13,700 nucleotides of DNA from DAOUKH01 sp034420775 (lineage in GTDB: Bacteria; Chloroflexota; Dehalococcoidia; SHYB01), in assembly GCA_034420775.1 (NCBI GenBank), contig DAOUKZ010000032.1, forward strand, positions 1-13,700, written 5' to 3'. Below the pieces are notes generated by a model. The model was not told the DNA's origin. It did not search any database and saw nothing but the letters and a program-made list of their open reading frames with translations. Position 1 is the stretch's first letter, and each line of letters opens with the position of its first letter. A program made the translations under genes and the position numbers. This document shows, one piece after another, positions 1 to 6,674 of the stretch.

Positions 1-704
1 CGGTTGTCGCCCTTCCCGTAGCCCACGCCCATCATCGCCGAGCCGGCGTCGCTCATGACGGCGCGCACGTCGGCGAAGTCGAGGTTGATGTCGCCCGGCA
101 CCGTGATCAGATCGGAGATCGCTTGGATGGCGCGGCGAAGCACCTCGTCGGCGAGCTTGAAGGCGTCGCCGATGGTGACCTTCCGGTCGCACACCGCCAC
201 CAACGCGTCGTTGGGAATGACCAGCAACGTGTCGACCTTCTCCCGCAGCCGGTTGATGCCTTCCTCGGCCCGGGCGCGCCGGTGGGCGCCTTCCCACTCG
301 AACGGCCGCGTTACGACGGCCACCGTGAGCGCGCCGCTGGTCCGCGCCACCTCCGCGATGACGGGCACGGCGCCGGTTCCGGTGCCGCCCCCCATCCCCG
401 CGGTCAGGAAGACCATGTCGCTCTCGCCGATAGTCTCGACGAGATCATCGCGGCTCTCCTCCGCAGCTTGGCGCCCCTTCTCGGGGTCGCCGCCCACGCC
501 GAGGCCGCGGCTGACTTGGTCGCCGATGCGAATGCGGAGCGGGGCTTCGGCGCGCATCAGCGCCTGCGCGTCCGTGTTGACGCACACAAAGCTGACCCCG
601 TTGACCTGCTCCTTCAGCATCCGCGCGACGGCGTTACAGCCTCCGCCGCCGACGCCAATGACCTTTACGTCCGCCATCCCTTTGAATTCGCTCTGTCCGC
701 CCAT
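1..704 (-). CDS. ftsZ: Cell division protein FtsZ, N-terminal part (runs off the window)
   Basis: FtsZ is the tubulin-like GTPase that polymerises at mid-cell into the Z ring. The first 234 codons are present and the C-terminal part lies beyond position 1. Visible motifs are the nucleotide-binding start IGVGGGGCNAV (16-26), the tubulin signature GGGTGTG (105-111) and the T7 synergy loop NLDFADVR (207-214), which carries the catalytic Asp209 and Asp212. The ATG at 704 is chosen because a purine-rich SD (GGGAGAGG, about 710-717) sits just upstream; a second in-frame ATG at 677 (MADVKVIG) is possible but has no such site. The gene follows ftsA in the same direction after a 123-nt gap, which is loose for this pair and may hold its own control. 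Identification is very secure; the C-terminal tail that binds FtsA cannot be seen. Confidence 0.97.
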   Translation of the reverse strand, partial: MGGQSEFKGMADVKVIGVGGGGCNAVARMLKEQVNGVSFVCVNTDAQALMRAEAPLRIRIGDQVSRGLGVGGDPEKGRQAAEESRDDLVETIGESDMVFLTAGMGGGTGTGAVPVIAEVARTSGALTVAVVTRPFEWEGAHRRARAEEGINRLREKVDTLLVIPNDALVAVCDRKVTIGDAFKLADEVLRRAIQAISDLITVPGDINLDFADVRAVMSDAGSAMMGVGYGKGDN

Positions 705-827
705 AGGTGCCTCTCCCTCTTTGGTTCTTCCGCCGGTGCTTGCATCCGGCGACTGGCCCTGTATCGCTCCGGTTGTCGTTGTCGTTTCCTTACGTCGTCT
801 TCTCTATCGCACAGCGCCTTGGGCCGA

Positions 828-2048
828 TCAGGCCCGGAGCCCCTCGACCTGCCCGAAGAGACGGAAGCCTCTCGGACGTTCCGCTTCCCGCCACACCGGG
901 CCCAGGACGGGGTCGCGATAGGTCCGCAGGAGGCCCAGCAGCGACGCGTGCGCCGGCCCTCGCAGATCGCTTACCGCACCGCCCTCCCGGTAGAGGATGC
1001 CGCCGGCCGCCTCGCCCACTCGGGCGGGGACGCCGAGCACCTCGCGGGCCAGGTCGGCAATGCTCGGCAGCGCCGCGACGCCTCCGGTGAGGACGATGCT
1101 TGCCGGGCGCTTCTTTCGCCGTGCGCCCATCGCCGCCGCCCAGCCGAGCTGCAGCAGCTCCGTAAGTCGGAGCCGTATGACTTCAAGGAGATAGCCCCGC
1201 CGGAATCGCCGGTAGCCGCTGACCCCATAGCAGGGGATGGTGACTTCCTCACGCAAAGCCGCGCCCTCCAAGGACGCGGCTCCGTGCTCGTGGAGGACGC
1301 CCTCACCGACCGAGATCGAGGTGTTGAGCGCCGTCGCGATGTCGCTCGCAAGATGACTGCCGCCGACGGGCGCCGCCGCCGTATGCTGCAGCCTGTTGTT
1401 CAGATACGTCGCCGCACCGGTTGTGCCTGCACCGATGTCCATGTGGACCACGCCGGCATCGGCCTCGGTACGCTGCACCGCGGCGCGGCCCGCCGCCACC
1501 ACGCTCGACAGGATTTCGTCGATCTCGACACCCGCCATCCGAGCGGCCTTCCGGAGACGCTCCACGGCCTCTTCGCCTGCGGTGACGACGCGCATCTCGG
1601 CTTGGACCAGCGCGCCGCGCATCCCCACCGGACTGCGGCGGCAGAGATAGCCATCGACGCGGATTCCCCCGGGCGCGGTATGCAGCAGGACGCCTTCGCG
1701 CGCCGCCGCCTGCATCTGCGCCGCGGCGCGGGCCTCCGCCACGTCCCGCTCGGTGATGACGCTGTCGGTGCGGTTCACCGTGACCTCGCCGACGGCGTTG
1801 AACGACCGGACGTGGACCCCGGAGATTCCCGCGACGACCATGGCGTCTCGGACCTTCCGTTCCAAGCCGGCGGACTCCAACGCCGTCCGGATCGCGCCGC
1901 TGGCCTCGTCGACGTCCTCGACGATCCCGCGCTTCACTCCCACCGACTTTGCCTGGCCGAACGAGAAGATCTCGGTCCCGCCGTCGGGGGCGATTGCCGC
2001 GCCGACAACGCGGACCACCGCGCTGCCTATGTCGATGGCAACGACCAT
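828..2048 (-). CDS. ftsA: Cell division protein FtsA (actin-like), divergent
   Basis: FtsA is the actin-like ATPase that tethers FtsZ filaments to the membrane. With the ATG at 2048 it has 406 residues, normal for the family, and opens with VAIDIGS, the phosphate-1 strand. Also visible are an SHS2/1C-like region (about 62-165, including VDGY and GMRG), the phosphate-2 motif DIGAGTTG (204-211), GGSHL in the following segment, and the adenosine motif LTGGVAALP (about 320-328). The C-terminus has the short basic/aromatic piece GFRLF, a weak candidate membrane-targeting helix. Two usually conserved Lys positions look substituted: DIGTSK reads DIGSAV, and AExIK reads GEGVL (E249, L252). A TTG at 2114 would add 22 residues overlapping rsmH, but the family normally starts right before this strand, so the ATG is preferred although its SD is weak. 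It lies 25 nt after the rsmH stop. An unusual relative such as PilM is less likely given the ftsZ neighbour. Confidence 0.9.
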   Translation of the reverse strand: MVVAIDIGSAVVRVVGAAIAPDGGTEIFSFGQAKSVGVKRGIVEDVDEASGAIRTALESAGLERKVRDAMVVAGISGVHVRSFNAVGEVTVNRTDSVITERDVAEARAAAQMQAAAREGVLLHTAPGGIRVDGYLCRRSPVGMRGALVQAEMRVVTAGEEAVERLRKAARMAGVEIDEILSSVVAAGRAAVQRTEADAGVVHMDIGAGTTGAATYLNNRLQHTAAAPVGGSHLASDIATALNTSISVGEGVLHEHGAASLEGAALREEVTIPCYGVSGYRRFRRGYLLEVIRLRLTELLQLGWAAAMGARRKKRPASIVLTGGVAALPSIADLAREVLGVPARVGEAAGGILYREGGAVSDLRGPAHASLLGLLRTYRDPVLGPVWREAERPRGFRLFGQVEGLRA

Positions 2049-2073
2049 CTCGGCGCCGCCGCGGCCTTGGGCC

Positions 2074-3030
2074 CTAACCACAGCGGCCTCCACGGGCGGC
2101 GAGTTTGCGGGCAACCCGCAGCTTGGCGCTACGGCTGCGCGGATTGCGCTCCGTCTCGGCGGCGCTCGGCGTGACGGCGCGCCGCGTTACCACTTCTAGT
2201 GAAGGCGTGAGAGGATGCCCGCCGCCGGGCGCTCCCGGCACGTGCGCGAAGTCGGCGGACCGGTCGCGGAAGAAGTTCTGCACGATCCGGTCTTCCAACG
2301 AGTGATAGCTGATAACGGCGACGCGCCCCTCCGGCTTCAGCACGTCGACCGTGCTCTCCAAGGCCTGCTCGATGCCGGCGAGTTCGTCGTTGACGCAGAT
2401 CCGCAACGCCTGGAAGGTCCGCGTCGCCGGATGGATGCGATGCCGGCCGGGCGGGTAGGCCCCTGCGACGATGCTTGCCAGCTCGGTCGTCGTTTCGATG
2501 GGCCGCCGGGCGGCGATGCGGCGGGCGATGAGTCGGCTCTTACGTTCCTGGCCGTACCGGCGGAGCACGCCGGCGAGCTCGTCGACGGCGTAGCTGTTCA
2601 CGACGTCACTGCCCGACACCGGCCCCGTCTTCGAAAAGCGCATGTCCAGCGGGCCTTCCTTTAAGAAGCTGAAGCCCCGGCCCGCGGCCTCAAGCTGCAT
2701 CGAGGAGAGTCCCAGATCGAAATAGACGCCATCGGCGTCGAGAAAGTCATGGTTGGCGCAAAGGTCGTGCAGGTCGCGGAAGTTGCCTTGCGCGAAGATG
2801 GAGGCGCGGCCGTAGGAGCGCAGACGTTCGCGGGCAAGCTCGATGGCGTCTTCGTCGGCGTCGATGCCGAGCAGGCGCCCTTCAGGGCCGCTTGTCTCGA
2901 GCACGGCCGCCGCGTGGCCGCCGGCGCCCAGGGTGCAGTCGACGTAGCGGCCCCCGGGCCGGACGTCCAGGCCCGCGACGAGCTCGGCGGCGAGCACCGG
3001 CTCATGTCCGGTCTTATACGGACTCGCCAT
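2074..3030 (-). CDS. rsmH: 16S rRNA (cytosine(1402)-N4)-methyltransferase RsmH (MraW)
   Basis: This cytoplasmic SAM-dependent enzyme methylates N4 of C1402 in the decoding centre of 16S rRNA. The product has 318 residues, typical of the family. Motifs in order: HEPVL (9-13), SAM-binding DCTLGAGGH (31-39), GIDADE (55-60), FDLGLSS (104-110), HPATRTFQALR (200-210), SYHSLEDR (241-248) and the C-terminal NPRSRSAKLR (296-305). The ATG at 3030 is chosen because the family begins close to the HEPVL motif and a GGAG sits about 8 nt upstream; the frame stays open further upstream, but that part reads like the antisense phase of mraZ. The start lies 17 nt inside the end of mraZ, so translation is probably coupled. 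The mraZ-rsmH order is the classic opening of the division and cell wall cluster. Confidence 0.97.
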   Translation of the reverse strand: MASPYKTGHEPVLAAELVAGLDVRPGGRYVDCTLGAGGHAAAVLETSGPEGRLLGIDADEDAIELARERLRSYGRASIFAQGNFRDLHDLCANHDFLDADGVYFDLGLSSMQLEAAGRGFSFLKEGPLDMRFSKTGPVSGSDVVNSYAVDELAGVLRRYGQERKSRLIARRIAARRPIETTTELASIVAGAYPPGRHRIHPATRTFQALRICVNDELAGIEQALESTVDVLKPEGRVAVISYHSLEDRIVQNFFRDRSADFAHVPGAPGGGHPLTPSLEVVTRRAVTPSAAETERNPRSRSAKLRVARKLAARGGRCG

Positions 3031-3457
3031 TGCCCCGCTCCAGTTGCTCCGCAATGTCCGAGAGGTTCCCCTGCTCGGCCATTTGCTCGTTCCAGCCCTC
3101 GACCGACCAGACTTCGAAATAGGAGTTCTGTCCGGCAATCACCACCGGCTGGTTGACGTCGATCCCGGCAAAGCTCCGAAGATTCGCCGGGACAACCACG
3201 CGGCCCTGCCGGTCGGGCGCTGCTTCGAAAGCACCCGAAAAGGTGAGCCGTTGCAGCTTCCGCGCGTTCGGGTCGTACCGGGAGAAGCCGGATACGCTAT
3301 CGGCTACTTTCTGCCATTCGACCGGTGGATAGGCGACGATGCAGCCGTCGGGGCCGCGGGCGAGGACCATGCCGCTCTGCACCGTGTCGCGGAACTTCTG
3401 CGGCACGACGATGCGCCCCTGCGCGTCGACTCGACCCTCGAACTTCCCTAGAAGCAA
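3014..3457 (-). CDS. mraZ: Transcriptional regulator MraZ
   Basis: MraZ is a DNA-binding protein with two tandem AbrB-like halves that forms a ring and controls its own division operon. The product has 147 residues. Both halves carry the DxxGR signature: DAQGR (11-15, followed by IVVPQKFR) and DRQGR (82-86, followed by VVVPANLR). The start is a TTG at 3457, supported by a strong SD (GGAGGGG, 3466-3472) at correct spacing and by MLLGKFEG being a typical MraZ N-terminus; no better ATG exists. It is the first gene of the mraZ-rsmH-ftsA-ftsZ unit and lies directly behind a sigma70 promoter and a set of phased repeats that probably bind MraZ itself. A TTG start would be expected to lower its translation relative to downstream genes. 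Confidence 0.97.
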   Translation of the reverse strand: MLLGKFEGRVDAQGRIVVPQKFRDTVQSGMVLARGPDGCIVAYPPVEWQKVADSVSGFSRYDPNARKLQRLTFSGAFEAAPDRQGRVVVPANLRSFAGIDVNQPVVIAGQNSYFEVWSVEGWNEQMAEQGNLSDIAEQLERGNGESV

Positions 3458-3470
3458 GCGGCCAACCCCT

Positions 3471-3538
3471 CCACCAATAGCGGACCGGTTTTCACCATTG
3501 AAACCCCGGACGTCACCAATTAGCGCCAGTTTATACCA
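3471..3538 (-). promoter_or_regulatory. Phased GG-box array, probable MraZ operator
   Basis: On the minus strand GG dinucleotides, mostly within TGG, begin at 3537, 3527, 3517, 3507, 3496, 3486 and 3475, i.e. every 10-11 nt. The strongest units read TTGGTGA (3519), ATGGTGA (3498) and TTGGTGG (3477). Known MraZ operators are TGGGN-like repeats with about 10-bp spacing upstream of mraZ, so position and period both fit. The array overlaps the -10 box and the leader, as expected for repression. The exact number of functional boxes is uncertain because GG is common in this DNA. Confidence 0.6.
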
Positions 3539-3559
3539 ATCTCTACCTATTCATGTCAA
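3530..3559 (-). promoter_or_regulatory. Sigma70-type promoter of the mraZ-rsmH-ftsA-ftsZ operon
   Basis: On the minus strand a perfect -35 box TTGACA (3554-3559) is followed after 18 nt by TATAAA (3530-3535), five of six matches to the -10 consensus. The expected start of transcription is near 3523, giving a leader of about 65 nt before the mraZ TTG. This is the best promoter in the window, and the upstream MFS gene ends 124 nt away, so the division genes probably form their own transcription unit. Confidence 0.8.
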
Positions 3560-3682
3560 GGGATTCCAACGTGGATTGCCAAAACTCGCCTAGGCTGAGG
3601 CTTGCAGGGTGCACTCCCCTCATTGGCGCAAGGCGCCCCTTGGGGTGACGCTAGAAGCCGGGAGAGAAGCCGCGCCGCCGGG

Positions 3683-4963
3683 CTAGTCGAGGCGGCGGAT
3701 CTCGGAGCGGACAATGCCGAGGTAGAGGGCGAACAGCACCATCGCCGCGCCCGAGCCGGCCAACGCCCAGCGGATGCCGGTGAACTCGGCGATCGAGCCG
3801 ATGATCACCGCGCCGACCAGGTGCAGCCCGAACATGATCATCAGGAAGCTCAGCACGCGCCCGCGGTAGGCATCGTCGACGTTCGTCTGCACCAGAATGT
3901 TGTTGATGGTGTTGTAGTTGGTGCTGATGGCCCCGAGGACGATCATCATCACGATGGCCGAGGCCAAGTTGGGCGACACCGCGAGCAGCACCACTGCCGC
4001 ACCCCACGCCACGCCGGTAACGATGTAGATCTTCCCCTTCGCCCGCATGTTCGGCCACGAGGCGATCACCAGACTGCCCACCAACGCGCCGAGCCCCGAC
4101 ATGCTCAGCAGCAGGCCGAACCCCTCCGCTCCCTGGTCAAGCACGTCGGCGACCGCGGGGAGCAGGTCCCTGAAGGGCAGTCCGATAAGCGTCGCTCCCA
4201 TCAGGCCGACGATCAGCCACTTCAATACCGGGTGGCCCAGCAGATAGCTGACGCCGCCGGCGAAGGCGGCGATTGGCGATTCTTCGCTCACGCGCCCCGG
4301 CGCGCCGTCCGGCCTGATAAAGAACGTCAGGATCGTGATCGACACGGCGTAGCCGCCGGCGACGATGAAATAGACCGCCTGCTCCCCCAGCCACGCGATG
4401 AGCACGCCGCCGACGGCCGGGCCGATCAGCCGCATCGAGCTCATTGCCCCCGCATTCAGCGCGAGTGCGTTCTGCAGGTGTTGTTTGCCAACGAGGTTGA
4501 ACACGAACGACTGCCGCGACGGCATATGAAAGCTATTGGCCGCTCCAAACACTCCGGCGCTGACAAACAGATGCCAGACCTCCACGAGGTCCGCCGCCAC
4601 CAGCACGCCGAGCACCGCGCCGTTGGCCATGATCACCACCTGCATCCAGACCATGATCGGCTTGTGGGCGAACCGGTCGGCGACGACGCCGCCCACCGGC
4701 GCGATGAACACTTGGGCAACGCCGGTCATCAGCAGGACGGCGCTGAGCATGAACTCGGATTCGGTCAGGCGCCAAGTCAGCCAGCTCGTGGCCACCAGCA
4801 TGCTCTGGAACCCGATGCCGCTCCCCACGAACGACACCATGTAGCGCCGGTATTGCTGGACACTGAGCGATTGGAACGTCCCGCCTAGCCGGGGGCGCCG
4901 TCGCCGCCTCGACCGGGCGCCGGCCCGGGCCGCGGAGACGGGTGACGACGGTCGCTCGGCCAT
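3683..4963 (-). CDS. MFS transporter, MFS_3 (enterobactin exporter-like) family
   Basis: This is a polytopic inner-membrane protein of the major facilitator superfamily, 426 residues with about 10-12 hydrophobic segments. The loop between segments 2 and 3 carries motif A, GGVVADRFAHKP (91-102), and the layout of the first half (WLTWRLTES, then GVAQVFIAPVGG) resembles the MFS_3 exporter group that includes EntS. The substrate cannot be told. The N-terminus is long and arginine-rich (RSRRRRRPR, 17-25). The ATG at 4963 has no visible SD; the next Met (residue 42) would cut into the region before the first membrane segment. The gene is divergent from the ubiA operon (146-nt gap) and upstream of mraZ on the same strand, separated from it by the mraZ promoter. 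A link to division or quinone synthesis is not indicated. Confidence 0.85.
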   Translation of the reverse strand: MAERPSSPVSAARAGARSRRRRRPRLGGTFQSLSVQQYRRYMVSFVGSGIGFQSMLVATSWLTWRLTESEFMLSAVLLMTGVAQVFIAPVGGVVADRFAHKPIMVWMQVVIMANGAVLGVLVAADLVEVWHLFVSAGVFGAANSFHMPSRQSFVFNLVGKQHLQNALALNAGAMSSMRLIGPAVGGVLIAWLGEQAVYFIVAGGYAVSITILTFFIRPDGAPGRVSEESPIAAFAGGVSYLLGHPVLKWLIVGLMGATLIGLPFRDLLPAVADVLDQGAEGFGLLLSMSGLGALVGSLVIASWPNMRAKGKIYIVTGVAWGAAVVLLAVSPNLASAIVMMIVLGAISTNYNTINNILVQTNVDDAYRGRVLSFLMIMFGLHLVGAVIIGSIAEFTGIRWALAGSGAAMVLFALYLGIVRSEIRRLD

Positions 4964-4996
4964 AGGAGGAGTGCACCCGGGGACGAGTGCTCGGCA

Positions 4997-5005
4997 AGTC
5001 TAGCA
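4997..5005 (-). promoter_or_regulatory. Possible extended -10 promoter of the MFS gene
   Basis: On the minus strand TGC-TAGACT forms an extended -10 element (TGn plus four of six matches), with an expected transcript start near 4990, about 27 nt before the MFS ATG. No good -35 box lies at the right distance, so the call is weak. Confidence 0.25.
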
Positions 5006-5031
5006 CGGCCCCATCGCGCCTCTTTGCCGCG

Positions 5032-5061
5032 TTGACGGTAGCGCGGGCCCATCCCTAGACT
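5032..5061 (+). promoter_or_regulatory. Sigma70-type promoter of the ubiA-ubiX-ubiD-SDR operon
   Basis: TTGACG (5032-5037, five of six matches) is separated by 18 nt from TAGACT (5056-5061, four of six). Transcription would begin near 5068, giving a leader of about 42 nt. The leader contains a small perfect hairpin, AGGGG-AGA-CCCCT (5077-5089), just before the SD AAGGT (5096-5100) of the first gene; whether it matters is unknown. Confidence 0.6.
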
Positions 5062-5109
5062 GAGTGCGGAAACTGAAGGGGAGACCCCTCGCGCCAAGGT
5101 CGCCGCCGT

Positions 5110-6024
5110 ATGAGCACCGACACCGCGGACGCATCCCGTTCCGCCGCGCGGAACCCGCTCGGCCTGCCGCTGCGCAAGGCGGCGGTCTTCGCCGAGTCGA
5201 TCAAGATCGAGCACAGTATCTTTGCGCTCCCCTTCGCCTACCTAACGCTCTTCCTGCTGTCCGAGGGCTGGCCCGACGCCGCCGCGTTCGGCTGGATCAC
5301 CCTGGCGATGTTCGGCGGCAGGACGGTGGCCATGGCGGCGAACCGCCTCATCGACGCCGAGATCGACGCGCGCAATCCACGCACCGCGGGCCGCGCCCTC
5401 CCCATGGGGACGCTAAAACGCGGCGAGATGGTCTTCTTCATCGCCGTGGCGCTGGCGCTTTTCCTCCTCGCCGTCTACAACCTGAGCGACTGGGCGCAGC
5501 GCCTTTGGCCCGCCGCTCTCGCTCCCCTCATCTTCTATCCTTACTTGAAGCGGTTCACCTGGCTCTGCCACTTCGGGCTATCCACGGTCTACCTCATCGT
5601 GCCGCCGGCGGTGTGGCTCGCCGTCGCCGGCGACCTCCCCGTCGGTGCGATGCTGCTCGGCCTCGGCGCGGGCATGTGGGTCGCCGGCTTCGACGTCATC
5701 TATGCTCTCCAAGACATCGCTTTCGACCGGGCCAACCGGGTGCACTCGATACCGGCGCGGTTCGGCGTCGCCACGGCCCTGCGAGCGGCCAAGCTCCTGC
5801 ACCTGTCGACGGTGGCCTTCGTCGTCGGGGCGGGCGTGGCGCTCGGCGTGGGCCCGCTCTACTACGTCGGCGCGGCGGCCTTCTTCCTCCTCCTCGCCGC
5901 CGAGCACAGCCTGGTCTCGCCCAAGGACACCTCCCGCGCTGGCGTGGCCTTCTTCAACATGAACGGGATCATCAGCGTCGTCTTCTTCATCTTCGTCATG
6001 GCCGACGTATTGGTGCGGTCATGA
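5110..6024 (+). CDS. UbiA-family prenyltransferase (4-hydroxybenzoate / MqnP type)
   Basis: This integral membrane enzyme should transfer a polyprenyl chain to an aromatic acid during quinone synthesis. It has 304 residues and about eight or nine membrane helices. The first Asp-rich motif reads NRLIDAEID (78-86), followed by NPRTAGR (89-95); the second reads DVIYALQDIAFD (195-206). Both bind the Mg-diphosphate of the prenyl donor. The NRxxDxxxD form and the direct coupling to ubiX and ubiD match the cluster seen with futalosine-route menaquinone genes (MqnP), where the substrate is 1,4-dihydroxy-6-naphthoate, so this is preferred over ubiquinone UbiA; no other mqn genes are in view to prove it. 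The ATG at 5110 has AAGGT 9 nt upstream and its own promoter. The stop overlaps the ubiX start (ATGA). Confidence 0.9.
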   Translation: MSTDTADASRSAARNPLGLPLRKAAVFAESIKIEHSIFALPFAYLTLFLLSEGWPDAAAFGWITLAMFGGRTVAMAANRLIDAEIDARNPRTAGRALPMGTLKRGEMVFFIAVALALFLLAVYNLSDWAQRLWPAALAPLIFYPYLKRFTWLCHFGLSTVYLIVPPAVWLAVAGDLPVGAMLLGLGAGMWVAGFDVIYALQDIAFDRANRVHSIPARFGVATALRAAKLLHLSTVAFVVGAGVALGVGPLYYVGAAAFFLLLAAEHSLVSPKDTSRAGVAFFNMNGIISVVFFIFVMADVLVRS

Positions 6025-6671
6025 GCGTCTACGTCGTGGGTGTCACAGGCGCGTCGGGAGCGCCCTACGCGGTCCGCGTCTTGCAGGGCCTCCTCGAGGC
6101 CGGCCACCACGTCAAGCTTGTGGTGTCGCCGGCGGGCGAGCGCGTCCTCGCCATAGAGTCAGGCGTGCGTTTCAGCGGCGTCCGGGCGGCGCGCTTGGAG
6201 CAGTGGCGGGAGCTGCTCGGCGTCGAGGACGGCGGCCTCGAGCTGCTGCCCCACCGCGACTTCTCCGCCTCCATCGCCAGCGGCTCCTTCGTCTTCGAGG
6301 GCATGGCAATCGTGCCGTGTTCGATGGGCACCGTCGGCCGGATCGCGGGCGGCATATCGTCGAACCTCATCGAGCGGGCCGCCGACGTAGCCCTGAAGGA
6401 GCGCCGCCGCCTGGTGATCGTCCCCCGCGAGACGCCCTTCAACCGCATCCACCTGCGCAACATGCTGGAGTTGGTCGACGCCGGCGCGGAGATTCTCCCC
6501 GCCATGCCCGCCTTCTACCACCAGCCCGCGACGATCCAAGACCTCGTCGACACCGTCGCCGGCCGCGTCCTCGACCGGCTCGGCGTCGAGACCGGCCAGC
6601 TCCGCCGCTGGCAAGGCGACCCACTCGCGGGCCTCGCCGCCGTTGACGGCCCGGACGCCGAGGACGGCTAG
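6021..6671 (+). CDS. ubiX: UbiX-family flavin prenyltransferase
   Basis: UbiX joins a dimethylallyl unit to FMN, making the prenylated FMN cofactor required by UbiD decarboxylases. The 216-residue cytoplasmic protein shows the flavoprotein opening VGVTGASGAPYA (6-17), the segment IVPCSMGTVGRIAGGIS (97-113) with the FMN-contacting Ser101, and PRETPF (135-140) followed by MPAFYHQP (162-169), all hallmark UbiX motifs. The ATG at 6021 overlaps the ubiA stop by four bases, and only 3 nt separate its stop from the ubiD start. This arrangement strongly suggests it feeds cofactor to the adjacent decarboxylase. The C-terminal 25 residues or so are somewhat longer and more acidic than in compact UbiX proteins. 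The enzyme is certain at family level; Pad1-type naming would be equivalent. Confidence 0.95.
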   Translation: MSVYVVGVTGASGAPYAVRVLQGLLEAGHHVKLVVSPAGERVLAIESGVRFSGVRAARLEQWRELLGVEDGGLELLPHRDFSASIASGSFVFEGMAIVPCSMGTVGRIAGGISSNLIERAADVALKERRRLVIVPRETPFNRIHLRNMLELVDAGAEILPAMPAFYHQPATIQDLVDTVAGRVLDRLGVETGQLRRWQGDPLAGLAAVDGPDAEDG

Positions 6672-6674
6672 GGC

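Noticed and set aside
123..2174. Long open frame of 683 codons on the plus strand across ftsZ and ftsA
   Set aside because: It is antisense to two clear genes, its translation is low-complexity (Arg, Ala, Asp, His rich) with no recognisable domain, and such shadows are expected in GC-rich DNA.
3031..3138. N-terminal extension of 36 residues on RsmH
   Set aside because: It overlaps mraZ in another frame, is Ser/Arg rich, and the family begins just before the HEPVL motif.
3622..3648. Hairpins GGCGC-AAG-GCGCC and CCCCTTGGGG downstream of the MFS gene
   Set aside because: Short stems without a T run; possible but too weak to call a terminator.
3602..4888. Open frame of 428 codons on the plus strand opposite the MFS gene
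   Set aside because: The product is rich in His, Gln, Asp and Arg with no hydrophobic core or motif; it is the antisense phase of the transporter.
5064..6020. Upstream extension of the ubiX frame through ubiA
   Set aside because: The translation is arginine and proline rich without motifs, whereas ubiX begins normally at 6021 in an ATGA overlap; the extension is an out-of-frame reading of ubiA.
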